Below, piece after piece: positions 16,243 to 23,510 of a DNA stretch of 53,721 bases (position 1 is its first letter; the number at the start of each line of letters is the position of its first letter). The notes beneath the pieces were generated by a model, which saw only the letters and a list, made by a program, of their open reading frames with translations, ran no database searches and was not told the origin of the DNA. The translations under genes were made by a program, and so were the position numbers. Origin of the DNA: Deltaproteobacteria bacterium (GTDB lineage: Bacteria; Myxococcota_A; UBA9160; SZUA-336); contig JAJDAJ010000089.1 in assembly GCA_029261925.1 (NCBI GenBank), forward strand, positions 1-53,721, read 5' to 3'.

Positions 16243-18426
16243 GTGGTCCGGACCCATCCATCCATCTGCCGCTTCTGCCACGCGGGCTGCCCGATCCTGG
16301 TGGACGTCGCGGACGGACGTCCCGTGCGCGTGGTCGGGGTCAAGGACGACCCCATGTACCACGGCTTCACCTGCGAGAAGGGCCGCCAGCTGCCCGAGCA
16401 GTGGGCCCACCCGGACCGCCTGCTGCAGAGCCGCAAGCGCATGCCCGACGGCAGCTACCGGCCGATCCCGAGCGCGCAGGCGATCGAGGAGATCGCCACG
16501 AAGGTGTCGGAGATCCTGGAGCGGCACGGCCCGCGCGCGGTGGCGACCTATACCGGCACCTACTCCGCGGCGCATCCCGCCACGCATCCGATGCTGACGG
16601 CGTGGATGGACGCGATCGGCTCGCCCATGCGCTTCACCTCGAACACCATCGACCAGCCGGGCAAGTCGGTCGCGCTGGCGCTCCACGGCACCTGGGGCGC
16701 GCCGCCCCACGGCTTCGCGGAAGCGGACACCCAGCTGCTGATCGGCGCCAACCCCGTCGTGGCGATCTCCGGCGGCCTGCCGACCGCGAACCCGGCCTGG
16801 CACCTCAAGCGCGCCCGCGATCGCGGCATGAAGCTGCTGGTGATCGACCCGCGCCGCACCGAGGTGGCGGCCGCGGCGCACATCCACCTGCAGCCCCGCC
16901 CCGGCGAGGACCCGGCGATCCTGGCGGCGGTGCTGCACGTGATCACGCGCGAGGGCCTGCACGACAAGGCATTCGTGGACGAGAACGTCGCGGGCTACGA
17001 CGCGCTCTACCGGGCGCTCGAGCCCTTCACGCCCGGACTCGTCGCCCGCCGCGCGGACGTGCCGGTCGACGACCTCGTGCGGCTGGCACGCACCTTCGCG
17101 ACCAGCGGTCGCGGCGTGGCCTGCGCCGGCACCGGACCGAGCATGGCGGGTCCGGGCAGCACGCTTTTCGAGTACCTGGTACTGGCACTCAACACCCTCG
17201 GCGGACGCTGGCTGCGCGCCGGCGAGCCGATGTGGAACCCGGGCGTGCTGCTGCCGCCGCTGTCCGCGAAGGCGCAGGCCACCCCGCCCTGGCAGGCCTA
17301 CGGCTACGGAGAGAAGCTGCGCGTGCGCGACCTGGCCGACGCGGCCTGCGGGCTGTCGACCGCAGCGCTGGCCGACGAGATCCTGATGGAGGGCGAGGGG
17401 AAGGTTCGCGCGCTCTTCTCGGTCGGCGGCAACCCCGTGGCGGCGTGGCCCGACCAGAACAAGACCTGGGCCGCGATGCAGGCACTCGATCTGAACGTGA
17501 CCATCGACATCAAGATGTCGGCGACCGCGAAGGTCGCGGACTACGTGATCGCGCCCACGCTGCCGCTCGAGGTACCGGGCACCACGCTGCTCAACGAGTC
17601 GCTCTTCTACTACGCCACGGGCTTCGGCTATCCCGAGCCCTACGGCAACTACACGCCGGCCATCGTGAGCCCGCCCGCGGGCTCCGACGTGGTCGAGGAC
17701 TGGGAGCTGTTCTACGGGATGGCGCGCCAGATGGGCCTCGGGCTCGTGCTGCAGCCGGGGATCGGCGGCGTCGCCGACCTCGGTGGCGACGCCGGGATCC
17801 CGCTCGACATGCAGCGGCGCCCCGATGCCGACGAGCTGATCGAGCTGCTGATGCGCGACTCGCGCATCCCGCTCGACGAGGTCAAGCGCGAGCGAGGCGG
17901 CCGGATCCTGCCCGGCGAGCCGGTCCGCGTGGCGCCTCGCGATCCGGGCTGGACCGGGCGGCTCGACGTCGGCAACACCGAGATGATGCGCGAGCTGGAC
18001 GCGCTGGCCACCCCGCAGGCGGTCGCCGCGCCCGCAGGCTACGACTTCCGCATGATCTGCCGGCGGGTCGTCGGCGCGCTGAACTCGTCGGGCCGCGATC
18101 TGCCGCGCATGCAGCGCAAGCCGTGGAACCCGGCCTTCATGCATCCCCGGGACCTCGAGGCGCTGGGCCTCGCGCCGGGCGACGTGGCCGAGATCCGCTC
18201 CGAGCACGGCTCGATCCTCGGCGTGGTGGAGGCCGACCGCAGCCTGCGCCGCGGCCTGGTGTCGATGAGCCACTCCTTCGGCGACGTGCCGGGCACCGGG
18301 AAGGACTTCCGCCGGGTCGGCAGCAATACCTCGCAGCTCACGCGCGTGGATGCCGACTACGACCGCTACACGGGCATGCCGCGCATGAGCAACGTGCCCG
18401 TGCGCGTGACGCCGTACGAGGGCTGA
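16243..18426 (+). CDS. Molybdopterin-dependent oxidoreductase (second paralogue)
   Basis: 727 residues, same architecture as the protein at 7308. C9-x2-C12-x3-C16 and C44 form the [4Fe-4S] site, followed by E-K-G-R. MGD-binding blocks are G-A-N-P-V-V, V-I-D-P-R-R-T-E and G-G-N-P-V-A. The end is M-P-R-M-S-N-V-P-V-R-V. At the ligand region it reads T-I-D-Q-P-G, again without Cys or Sec. No Tat signal. GTG at 16243 is preceded by GAGGGAG; nothing upstream in frame matches the family N-terminus. No iron-sulfur or membrane partner subunits are adjacent, so the electron partner is unknown. Confidence 0.88.
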   Translation: MVRTHPSICRFCHAGCPILVDVADGRPVRVVGVKDDPMYHGFTCEKGRQLPEQWAHPDRLLQSRKRMPDGSYRPIPSAQAIEEIATKVSEILERHGPRAVATYTGTYSAAHPATHPMLTAWMDAIGSPMRFTSNTIDQPGKSVALALHGTWGAPPHGFAEADTQLLIGANPVVAISGGLPTANPAWHLKRARDRGMKLLVIDPRRTEVAAAAHIHLQPRPGEDPAILAAVLHVITREGLHDKAFVDENVAGYDALYRALEPFTPGLVARRADVPVDDLVRLARTFATSGRGVACAGTGPSMAGPGSTLFEYLVLALNTLGGRWLRAGEPMWNPGVLLPPLSAKAQATPPWQAYGYGEKLRVRDLADAACGLSTAALADEILMEGEGKVRALFSVGGNPVAAWPDQNKTWAAMQALDLNVTIDIKMSATAKVADYVIAPTLPLEVPGTTLLNESLFYYATGFGYPEPYGNYTPAIVSPPAGSDVVEDWELFYGMARQMGLGLVLQPGIGGVADLGGDAGIPLDMQRRPDADELIELLMRDSRIPLDEVKRERGGRILPGEPVRVAPRDPGWTGRLDVGNTEMMRELDALATPQAVAAPAGYDFRMICRRVVGALNSSGRDLPRMQRKPWNPAFMHPRDLEALGLAPGDVAEIRSEHGSILGVVEADRSLRRGLVSMSHSFGDVPGTGKDFRRVGSNTSQLTRVDADYDRYTGMPRMSNVPVRVTPYEG

Positions 18427-18477
18427 GGCCTTCGCCGCGCGCTGCCGCGAGGACCCCGGGGTCGGGACCCGGAGCGC

Positions 18478-19395
18478 TCAGCGGTACGCGGCGATCACCT
18501 CGCGGCCGAAGATCTCGAGCTTCTCGAGGTACTCCTCCACGCTGCGCGTGTGGCCGATGCTCGCCGAGGTGACGGTCGCACCGCCGCGCTGGTTGGCCTC
18601 GGCCGCGGCGAGCCAGGCGTCGCGGCCGTCGGGGATCACCGTCTCGCCGAGCACGCGCTGCGTGCCCTCCTCGCGCTGGACGATGGTCATGGGCATGACC
18701 ACGTCGAAGGGCCGGCCGCGCTGACCGTAGCCCGGCTGGCGGCGCAGCGCCTCGAGCGCCGACGGCAGCTGCTCGGGCGTGATCTGCCAGGGCACCCAGC
18801 CGTCGCCGTGGCGGGCGGCGCGCGCCAGGGCGGCGGGACTGTTGCCCCCGACCCAGACCGGGACAGGCCGGGAGGGCCGCGGCTCGAAGACGATCCCGTC
18901 GAAGGCGGCGAAGCGGCCGGAGAACGCGGGCTCGTCCCGGGTCCAGAGCGTATCGATGGCCTCGAGGTACTCGTCGGTGATGGCCCCCCGCCGCGAGCGA
19001 GGGACCCCGAGCACCTCGAACTCGCGCTCGAGGTGACCGATCCCCACCCCGAGGATCACGCGCCCGCCCGACATCAGCTCGAGCGTGGAGATCTGCTTGG
19101 CCAGGATCAGCGGATCGCGGTAGGGCAGCACGAGCACGCTGTTGTACACGCGGATGCTCCGCGTGGCCCCGGCGAGGAAGGCGATCGCGGCCACGCCCTC
19201 GCACCAGCGCGCGCCCATGGCCTCGCGCATCTCCGACGACATCACGATGTGATCGGAGACGGCGAGGTAGGAGAAGCCGACCGCCTCTGCCCTGTGCGCG
19301 ATCGCGACCATGTCCTCGCTGGTCGCCGCGGCCTCCCAGGGCTGGAGGCTCGGCGGGTAGAGGTTCATGCACGGGAAACCGAGCGCGAACTCCAT
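18478..19395 (-). CDS. LLM-class flavin/F420-dependent oxidoreductase
   Basis: 305-residue luciferase-like monooxygenase fold. Conserved blocks include V-S-D-H-I-V near residue 47, L-A-K-Q-I-S-T-L-E-L-M-S-G-G-R and G-V-G-I-G-H. The C-terminal P-V-P-V-W-V-G-G-N-S strand is also typical. The N-terminus resembles TIGR03619-type F420-dependent members, but FMN cannot be excluded. It is the last gene of the minus-strand cluster, starting 32 nt after the selenoprotein peroxiredoxin stop, so it is probably co-transcribed. ATG at 19395 follows GACGGGAGCGG. Confidence 0.87.
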   Translation of the reverse strand: MEFALGFPCMNLYPPSLQPWEAAATSEDMVAIAHRAEAVGFSYLAVSDHIVMSSEMREAMGARWCEGVAAIAFLAGATRSIRVYNSVLVLPYRDPLILAKQISTLELMSGGRVILGVGIGHLEREFEVLGVPRSRRGAITDEYLEAIDTLWTRDEPAFSGRFAAFDGIVFEPRPSRPVPVWVGGNSPAALARAARHGDGWVPWQITPEQLPSALEALRRQPGYGQRGRPFDVVMPMTIVQREEGTQRVLGETVIPDGRDAWLAAAEANQRGGATVTSASIGHTRSVEEYLEKLEIFGREVIAAYR

Positions 19396-19427
19396 GCTCC
19401 GCTCCCGTCGCGATCGCCGTCCGGCTC

Positions 19428-19904
19428 TCAGCCGGCCGCGCGGATCTCCGCGAGCAGCTCCTCGGCGTGGCTGGCGAGGTCCGCGCCCGAGCCCTCGACG
19501 TCGTAGCAGCGGTGGATGCGGCCCTGCGGGTCGATCAGGTAGCTGATGCGCCGCGGGATGCCGGCCTCCGCGTACTTCTCGCCGGGCTGGCGCACGGCGT
19601 CGTACGCGGCACCCGCCTTCTTGTCGGGATCGGAGAGCAGCCGGTAGGGGAAGCCCTCGGACTCGGCGAAGCCCTTCTGGTCGGCGACGCTGTCGAACGA
19701 GACCCCGAGGATCTCGGCGTTGGCGGCCGCGAAGTCGTCTGCGCTGTCACGGAACCCGTGACCCTGGACCGTTCAGCCGGGTGTGGACGCCTTGGGGTAC
19801 CACCACATCACCACCCACTTGCCCGACAGGTCACCGAGGCGAACGGTGTTGCCCTCCTGGTCGGCCAGCGAGAAATCGGGAGCGGGGGTTCCGGGCTCGA
19901 GCAT
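19428..19904 (-). CDS. Selenocysteine peroxiredoxin (PrxQ/BCP-type, Sec at the peroxidatic position)
   Basis: 158 residues if the in-frame TGA at 19775-19773 is read as Sec44. Upstream of it the chain is P-G-T-P-A-P-D-F-S-L...V-V-M-W-W-Y-P-K-A-S-T-P-G-U. Cys-type relatives have F-Y-P-K-x-x-T-P-G-C at this site. Downstream it continues in frame as T-V-Q-G-H-G-F-R-D to a normal end with I-P-R-R-I-S-Y-L-I-D-P-Q-G-R-I. The resolving Cys five residues on is His49, so it is a 1-Sec enzyme needing an outside reductant. A perfect hairpin starts 10 nt after the TGA. Role: reduction of peroxides. GAGGAGAT precedes the ATG. The AhpD-like selenoprotein gene lies 37 nt upstream. Splitting it into two genes would leave both halves inactive. 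Confidence 0.93.
19746..19762 (-). promoter_or_regulatory. Bacterial SECIS hairpin of the peroxiredoxin gene
   Basis: On the minus strand GTCACGG-GTT-CCGTGAC forms a perfect 7-bp stem with a 3-nt loop that starts with G. There are 17 nt between the TGA and the loop. Known bacterial SECIS elements have an apical loop with an early G at a similar distance after UGA. Confidence 0.85.
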
Positions 19905-19941
19905 TCTGATCTCCTCGTCAAGGGTCTCGATTCCGTCCGGC

Positions 19942-20442
19942 TCAGTCGCCGGTCGGGTAGATCTCGCAGGCGGCCTTGTGCGCGCCGGTCACCACCAGCA
20001 TGCGCCCGAGCGCGATGTACTGGCCGATCATCACGCAGAGCTCGACGATCTCGGCCTCGTCGAAGTGCTCGCGCAGCTCGGCCTTGAAGGCAGCGTCGAC
20101 CAGGCGGTGGTCCACCGCGAGCTTCTCGGCGAAGCGCACCGCCAGCGCCTCGCGGGGCTCGAGCTGGCGCTCCGCCTCGGAGCGGTGGATCTGCGCGATC
20201 GTCGCCTCGTCCAGTCCCTGACGCGTCGCCGACGCGTACCGGGCGAAGCTTCAGGTGTCGCAGTCGTTGAGCGCCGCGATCTTCAGGCGCGCGAGCTCCT
20301 TGATCCGCGACGGCACCACGCCCTCCTGGTGTCCCGGACGGAAGAACGCGAAGTAGCTCCGGAAGAAGTCCGGCAGCAGCGCGGTCGGCTCCGCGGCACC
20401 GGCGGTCGCTGTGCTCTCGGGGGTCGCCTCGGGGGTCGCCAT
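19942..20442 (-). CDS. Selenocysteine AhpD-like / carboxymuconolactone decarboxylase-family protein (CxxU)
   Basis: 166 residues if the in-frame TGA at 20253-20251 is read as Sec64. The active-site helix reads E49...N-D-C61-D-T-U64-S-F-A-R68. Glu at 12 residues before the first Cys matches AhpD (E-x11-C-x2-C); the second Cys is Sec, and the AhpD His four residues on is Arg. Downstream the frame continues for 102 residues with A-V-R-F-A-E-K-L and I-G-Q-Y-I-A-L-G-R, typical of the all-helical CMD fold. In AhpD the CxxC pair reduces the partner peroxiredoxin, and here the next gene is a Sec peroxiredoxin. A perfect hairpin follows the TGA. ATG 20442 is preceded by AGGAGAT and a TATAAT. Confidence 0.92.
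20221..20237 (-). promoter_or_regulatory. Bacterial SECIS hairpin of the AhpD-like gene
   Basis: On the minus strand ACGCGTC-GGC-GACGCGT is a perfect 7-bp stem with a 3-nt loop starting GG. There are 20 nt between the TGA and the loop, within the range of known bacterial SECIS elements. Its stem/loop size equals that of the peroxiredoxin hairpin, but the sequence differs. Confidence 0.85.
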
Positions 20443-20464
20443 GCTGATCTCCTGCTCCGCGCCG

Positions 20465-20470
20465 ATTATA
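20465..20470 (-). promoter_or_regulatory. -10 element (TATAAT) of the selenoprotein pair
   Basis: A consensus TATAAT on the minus strand lies in the 46-nt gap between the nitroreductase stop and the AhpD-like start, 22 nt before that ATG. No TTGACA-like -35 is seen 17 nt upstream. It is the best -10 match noted in this GC-rich window and suggests the pair can be transcribed without the upstream genes. Confidence 0.55.
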
Positions 20471-20488
20471 GCGGCGCCGGGCGGACAC

Positions 20489-21088
20489 TCACGGCCGGGC
20501 CCGGGTCGTGCCCCAGCCGTCCCAGTAGGTGACCTCCTCGGCCGGCCGCCGCGGGGGCGGGCCGAAGCGCCCCTCGGGCCAGCCCAGCGGGATCAGCGCC
20601 ATGGTCTCGTTCCCCTCGGGGATACCGAGCAGCTCGCGGACCTGCTTCTCGCGGCCGCGGTGGGCCGTGGTCAGGACCGTTCCCAGCCCCAGGGCACGAG
20701 CCGCCAGCATCAGGTTCTGCAGCGCCGGATAGATGCAGGCGCCCGGCGGCGTGACCGAGGCGATGTCGGCCAGCCGCACGGTGGCGACGATCAGCACCGG
20801 CACCTCGGCGAGGCGCTCGATCAGGTAGCGGGCCGAGCTCTGCATGCGTGCGTCGGCAGGAGCGCCATCGGGCCGCGTGACGCTGGCGACGCCCTCGGCG
20901 TACAGATCCTGCAGTCCGCGCTTGAGCTCCGGATCGCGCACGACCACGAAGCGCCACGGCTGCCGGTTGCTTCCGTTGGGCGCGCAGATCGCGGCGTCGA
21001 GCAGCTTCCAGACCAGCGCCTCGTCCACGGGATCCGGCTTCAGCCGGCGCATCGCCTTCTGGGTGTGGATGGCCTCGAAGAGCTCCAC
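20489..21088 (-). CDS. Nitroreductase-family flavoprotein
   Basis: 199 residues, FMN-dependent nitroreductase fold. The N-terminal FMN motif appears as A-P-N-G-S-N-R-Q-P-W-R-F. The mid-chain G-A-C-I-Y-P-A-L-Q-N-L-M-L-A-A-R-A-L-G-L-G and the later I-P-L-G-W-P-E-G are also typical. Such enzymes reduce nitro groups, quinones or flavins with NAD(P)H. GTG at 21088 is the start, 7 nt after the stop of the SnoaL-like gene, so the two are co-transcribed. It lies directly upstream of the selenoprotein pair and could supply reducing power or be merely adjacent. Confidence 0.87.
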   Translation of the reverse strand: MELFEAIHTQKAMRRLKPDPVDEALVWKLLDAAICAPNGSNRQPWRFVVVRDPELKRGLQDLYAEGVASVTRPDGAPADARMQSSARYLIERLAEVPVLIVATVRLADIASVTPPGACIYPALQNLMLAARALGLGTVLTTAHRGREKQVRELLGIPEGNETMALIPLGWPEGRFGPPPRRPAEEVTYWDGWGTTRARP

Positions 21089-21095
21089 GGCGGCC

Positions 21096-21566
21096 TCAGG
21101 ACCAGCCCTTGGTGTGGGCCACCCAGTGGTAGATGAACAGCTCCCGGTGCTGGAAGCGCCACGCGCCGTCCACGCGACGGTACTCGTCCTCGTAGTGGCC
21201 CGCGCCCGTGCAGGGCTCGCCGCCCTGCGTGAAGCGGATCTCCACCGAGCAGAAGCCGCGCGCGCGATCGCCGTCCACCTCGATGATGTGGTTGTGGATG
21301 CAGGGCCGGAGCTGCAGCGCCCCCAGGTCGCTGTAGGCCTCGCGCAGCTCGGCGGTCCCGCGCGGCCTCACGTCGTCCTGCCCGGACCCGCCGGGGAAGT
21401 GCGTGCCGATGGACGCGTCGCCGGTGAAGAGCTCGAGCATGCCCTCGGTGTCCCCGCGAACCACCTGCCGGCAGTACTCGGCCGTGAGCTCCCGGATCGC
21501 GTCGCGGGACGCGACCTCGTCCAGGCGCCGCTCGACGCTGGACAGTCTCTGCTCGATGCTCGGCAT
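21096..21566 (-). CDS. SnoaL-like / NTF2-fold protein
   Basis: 156 residues of the SnoaL_4-type cone fold found in small dehydratases, isomerases and ring-hydroxylating dioxygenase beta-like proteins. Typical features are I-R-E-L-T-A-E-Y-C-R near residue 25, a strand with H-N-H-I-I-E-V-D-G-D-R-A and the C-terminal W-R-F-Q-H-R. Reaction unknown. ATG at 21566 with GGGGAGG upstream. It leads directly into the nitroreductase gene. Confidence 0.8.
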   Translation of the reverse strand: MPSIEQRLSSVERRLDEVASRDAIRELTAEYCRQVVRGDTEGMLELFTGDASIGTHFPGGSGQDDVRPRGTAELREAYSDLGALQLRPCIHNHIIEVDGDRARGFCSVEIRFTQGGEPCTGAGHYEDEYRRVDGAWRFQHRELFIYHWVAHTKGWS

Positions 21567-21629
21567 GACGGCCTCCCCGTGCCGCCATGGTACTACGTGT
21601 GCGGCGCCCGCCGGGGCAGCCCGATCGCC

Positions 21630-22097
21630 TCAGCCGCGCGGCTCCACGCGCCAGTAGCGGAACGACGCGGCCCCCTCGCCGGGGCGCGGCGGCAGGTCGT
21701 ACTTGGCCGCGTAGGCGCGCCCCACCCGCTCCAGCTCGGCCGGGTCCTCGAGCGGCACGAGCGTCGCGCGGTAGATCGAGCTCTCGATGCCCAGGCGCAC
21801 GTCGGGATCGTCGTCCACCCAGCCGGGCCAGCGCTTGGTCTCGGGGCTGCGCGCACCCACGTACAGCCGCCCGTCCACGGAGGCGCACCAGATCGTCACG
21901 GAGTGGCGCAGCAGGTACGGCGTGCGCACCTCGATCGCGATCTCGGGATGCGCCCCGGTGAACGACCAGTCCGCGGGCGGCTCGGCCGGCTCGCCACGCA
22001 GCCAGAGCCCGGGCCGTCGATCCTCGGGATCGATGCATCCGCCCGCCGCGCTCAGCATCCCGATCAGCGCCAGTGCGACCCCGGATCGTGCCGTCAT
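21630..22097 (-). CDS. Predicted lipoprotein, DUF2255-like
   Basis: 155 residues. The N-terminus M-T-A-R-S-G-V-A-L-A-L-I-G-M-L-S-A-A-G-G-C is a signal peptide with a weak lipobox (A-G-G-C, Cys21). The rest contains T-I-W-C-A-S-V-D-G-R-L-Y-V-G-A-R and a W-P-G-W segment, as in DUF2255 and related small split-barrel proteins. No catalytic assignment is possible. ATG at 22097; the frame upstream is open but lacks the signal peptide context. It lies between the CoA-transferase and SnoaL genes on the same strand. Confidence 0.65.
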   Translation of the reverse strand: MTARSGVALALIGMLSAAGGCIDPEDRRPGLWLRGEPAEPPADWSFTGAHPEIAIEVRTPYLLRHSVTIWCASVDGRLYVGARSPETKRWPGWVDDDPDVRLGIESSIYRATLVPLEDPAELERVGRAYAAKYDLPPRPGEGAASFRYWRVEPRG

Positions 22098-22165
22098 TCC
22101 CGGATCCCCCGTCTCGAGGCCAGCAGCATCGCCCGCCGTGCGTCGCCGCGCAACGCCGGCACGGC

Positions 22166-23377
22166 TCAGGTGATCGCGCCGGCCTTCTTGAAGGCCGCGA
22201 TCTCCTCCCAGCTCAGGCCGAGCTCCAGCAGGGCCTCCTCGGTGTGCGCGCCCGCCTCCGGCGCGCGGCCCAGCGGGGGCACGCGCTCGTCGAACTGGGC
22301 CGGTCCCCCGACCAGCTCGAAGGCGACGCCGTCGGGCGACTCGACCGGCGCCATGTAGCCGTTGGCGCGCGTCTGCACGTCGTCGCGCATCTCGCGGACG
22401 CTCTGCATCGGCGCCCAGGGCGCGTCGAGCGTACTCAGGCGCTCGCACCACTGGGCGTACGTGCGGCTGGCGAAGATCTCATCGAGCAGCGTCGCGCAGG
22501 CGTCGGAGTTCTCGGCGCGCGCCGCCATGTCCGCGAAGCGCGGGTCGTCGACCAGCTCCGGGCGGTCCAGGTGTCGACAGAGGTCGGGCCAGTAGCGGTC
22601 GGGCTGCAGGAAGACCAGCGTGAGCCAGCGGCCATCCGAGGTGCGAAAGCTGCCGGTCAGCGGGTTGGTCCGCGGGCCGGCCAGCGCCGCGTGGGGGTCG
22701 TAGTCGGGATTGCCGCAGTAGACGACGTCGGAGGCCAGGACCCACATGGCGGTCGCGAGCAGGGACACGTCCACGATCGAGGGCTCGCCGGTGCGCTCAC
22801 GCCGGTACAGCGCGCTGGCGATGCCGAAGCCCATGCTCAGCGCACTCGAGCGATCCCCGAAGGCGGGCCGCTGCCCGACCGGCGGCTCGGTGCCGGGGCG
22901 CGAGAGGGTGTGCGCCATGCCGCCGCGCGACCAGAATGCCGTCATGTCGTAGCAGGGGCGGTTGGCCTCGGGCCCGCGCACGCCGACGCCGTGCCCGCGT
23001 GCGTAGATCAGGCGGGGATTGCGCGCGCGCAGGTGCTTCACGTCCAGCCCGAGCCGGTCGAGGACCTCGGGCCGGTAGTTCGTCAGGAAGACGTCGGCGG
23101 ACTCGACCAGCCGGTAGATCAGCTCGCGGCCCTCGGGCTTCTTGATGTCGATGCCGATGCTGCGCTTGCCGCGATTGTTCTGCTCCCAGGCCAGGTTCAG
23201 CGTGCGGTCGCCGCCGCCGAGCCCCTGGGTCACCAGGCCGCGCGAGGGGTCGCCGGTGGCGGGCGGCTCGACCTTGAGCACCTGTGCGCCCAGATCCGAC
23301 AGCAGCGTGCCCGCGGCGGGCACGAAGACCCAGTGCGCGAGCTCCACCACCTTCACGCCCTCGAAGATCTCCTGCAT
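22166..23377 (-). CDS. Family III CoA-transferase lacking the catalytic Asp
   Basis: 403 residues with the family N-terminus (V-K-V-V-E-L-A-H-W-V-F-V-P) and L-S-D-L-G-A-Q-V-L-K-V-E. At the position of the catalytic Asp the chain reads D-V-S-L-L-A208-T-A-M-W, so Asp is Ala. The other paralogue in this window keeps Asp (D209). Many related proteins with S-L-L-x-T-x-M-W exist; whether they transfer CoA is unclear. ATG at 23377 has GGAGGGG upstream. Divergent from the eight-gene acyl-CoA operon and likely linked to it in function. Confidence 0.87.
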   Translation of the reverse strand: MQEIFEGVKVVELAHWVFVPAAGTLLSDLGAQVLKVEPPATGDPSRGLVTQGLGGGDRTLNLAWEQNNRGKRSIGIDIKKPEGRELIYRLVESADVFLTNYRPEVLDRLGLDVKHLRARNPRLIYARGHGVGVRGPEANRPCYDMTAFWSRGGMAHTLSRPGTEPPVGQRPAFGDRSSALSMGFGIASALYRRERTGEPSIVDVSLLATAMWVLASDVVYCGNPDYDPHAALAGPRTNPLTGSFRTSDGRWLTLVFLQPDRYWPDLCRHLDRPELVDDPRFADMAARAENSDACATLLDEIFASRTYAQWCERLSTLDAPWAPMQSVREMRDDVQTRANGYMAPVESPDGVAFELVGGPAQFDERVPPLGRAPEAGAHTEEALLELGLSWEEIAAFKKAGAIT

Positions 23378-23411
23378 CGACCCCTCCGTCGCCGGTCGAC
23401 CCGGCGCGTCG

Positions 23412-23417
23412 ATTATC
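23412..23417 (-). promoter_or_regulatory. Putative -10 (GATAAT) for the CoA-transferase gene
   Basis: Minus strand GATAAT, 34 nt before the ATG at 23377, with a purine-rich site in between. Part of the 133-bp divergent region. Confidence 0.35.
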
Positions 23418-23473
23418 GCAAGCCGGAGCCCCGGCCGGTCCACGGCGGGAGACACACCCGCCCGCGCCCAGGT

Positions 23474-23479
23474 TACGAT
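23474..23479 (+). promoter_or_regulatory. Putative -10 (TACGAT) of the eight-gene acyl-CoA operon
   Basis: TACGAT, 31 nt before the ATG at 23511. The leader carries a GAGGAGAG site. No promoter-like sequence or gap over 65 bp occurs again until after the SDR gene ending at 32394. Confidence 0.45.
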
Positions 23480-23510
23480 GCGCCGCAACGCACGAGGAGA
23501 GACCGGCGCC

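Noticed and set aside
7308..18426. Selenocysteine in the two molybdopterin oxidoreductases
   Set aside because: Both are single uninterrupted frames with no in-frame TGA, and the ligand region reads T-I-D-Q, so they are not Sec formate dehydrogenases.
18452..18463. 12-bp palindrome GACCCCGGGGTC between convergent genes as a terminator
   Set aside because: No loop and no T-tract on either side; short GC palindromes are expected by chance at this composition.
19428..20442. Four separate short genes split at the two TGA codons
   Set aside because: Each half would lack its active site, there are no internal starts with ribosome binding sites, and both TGAs fall on the catalytic Cys position with a SECIS-type hairpin behind them.
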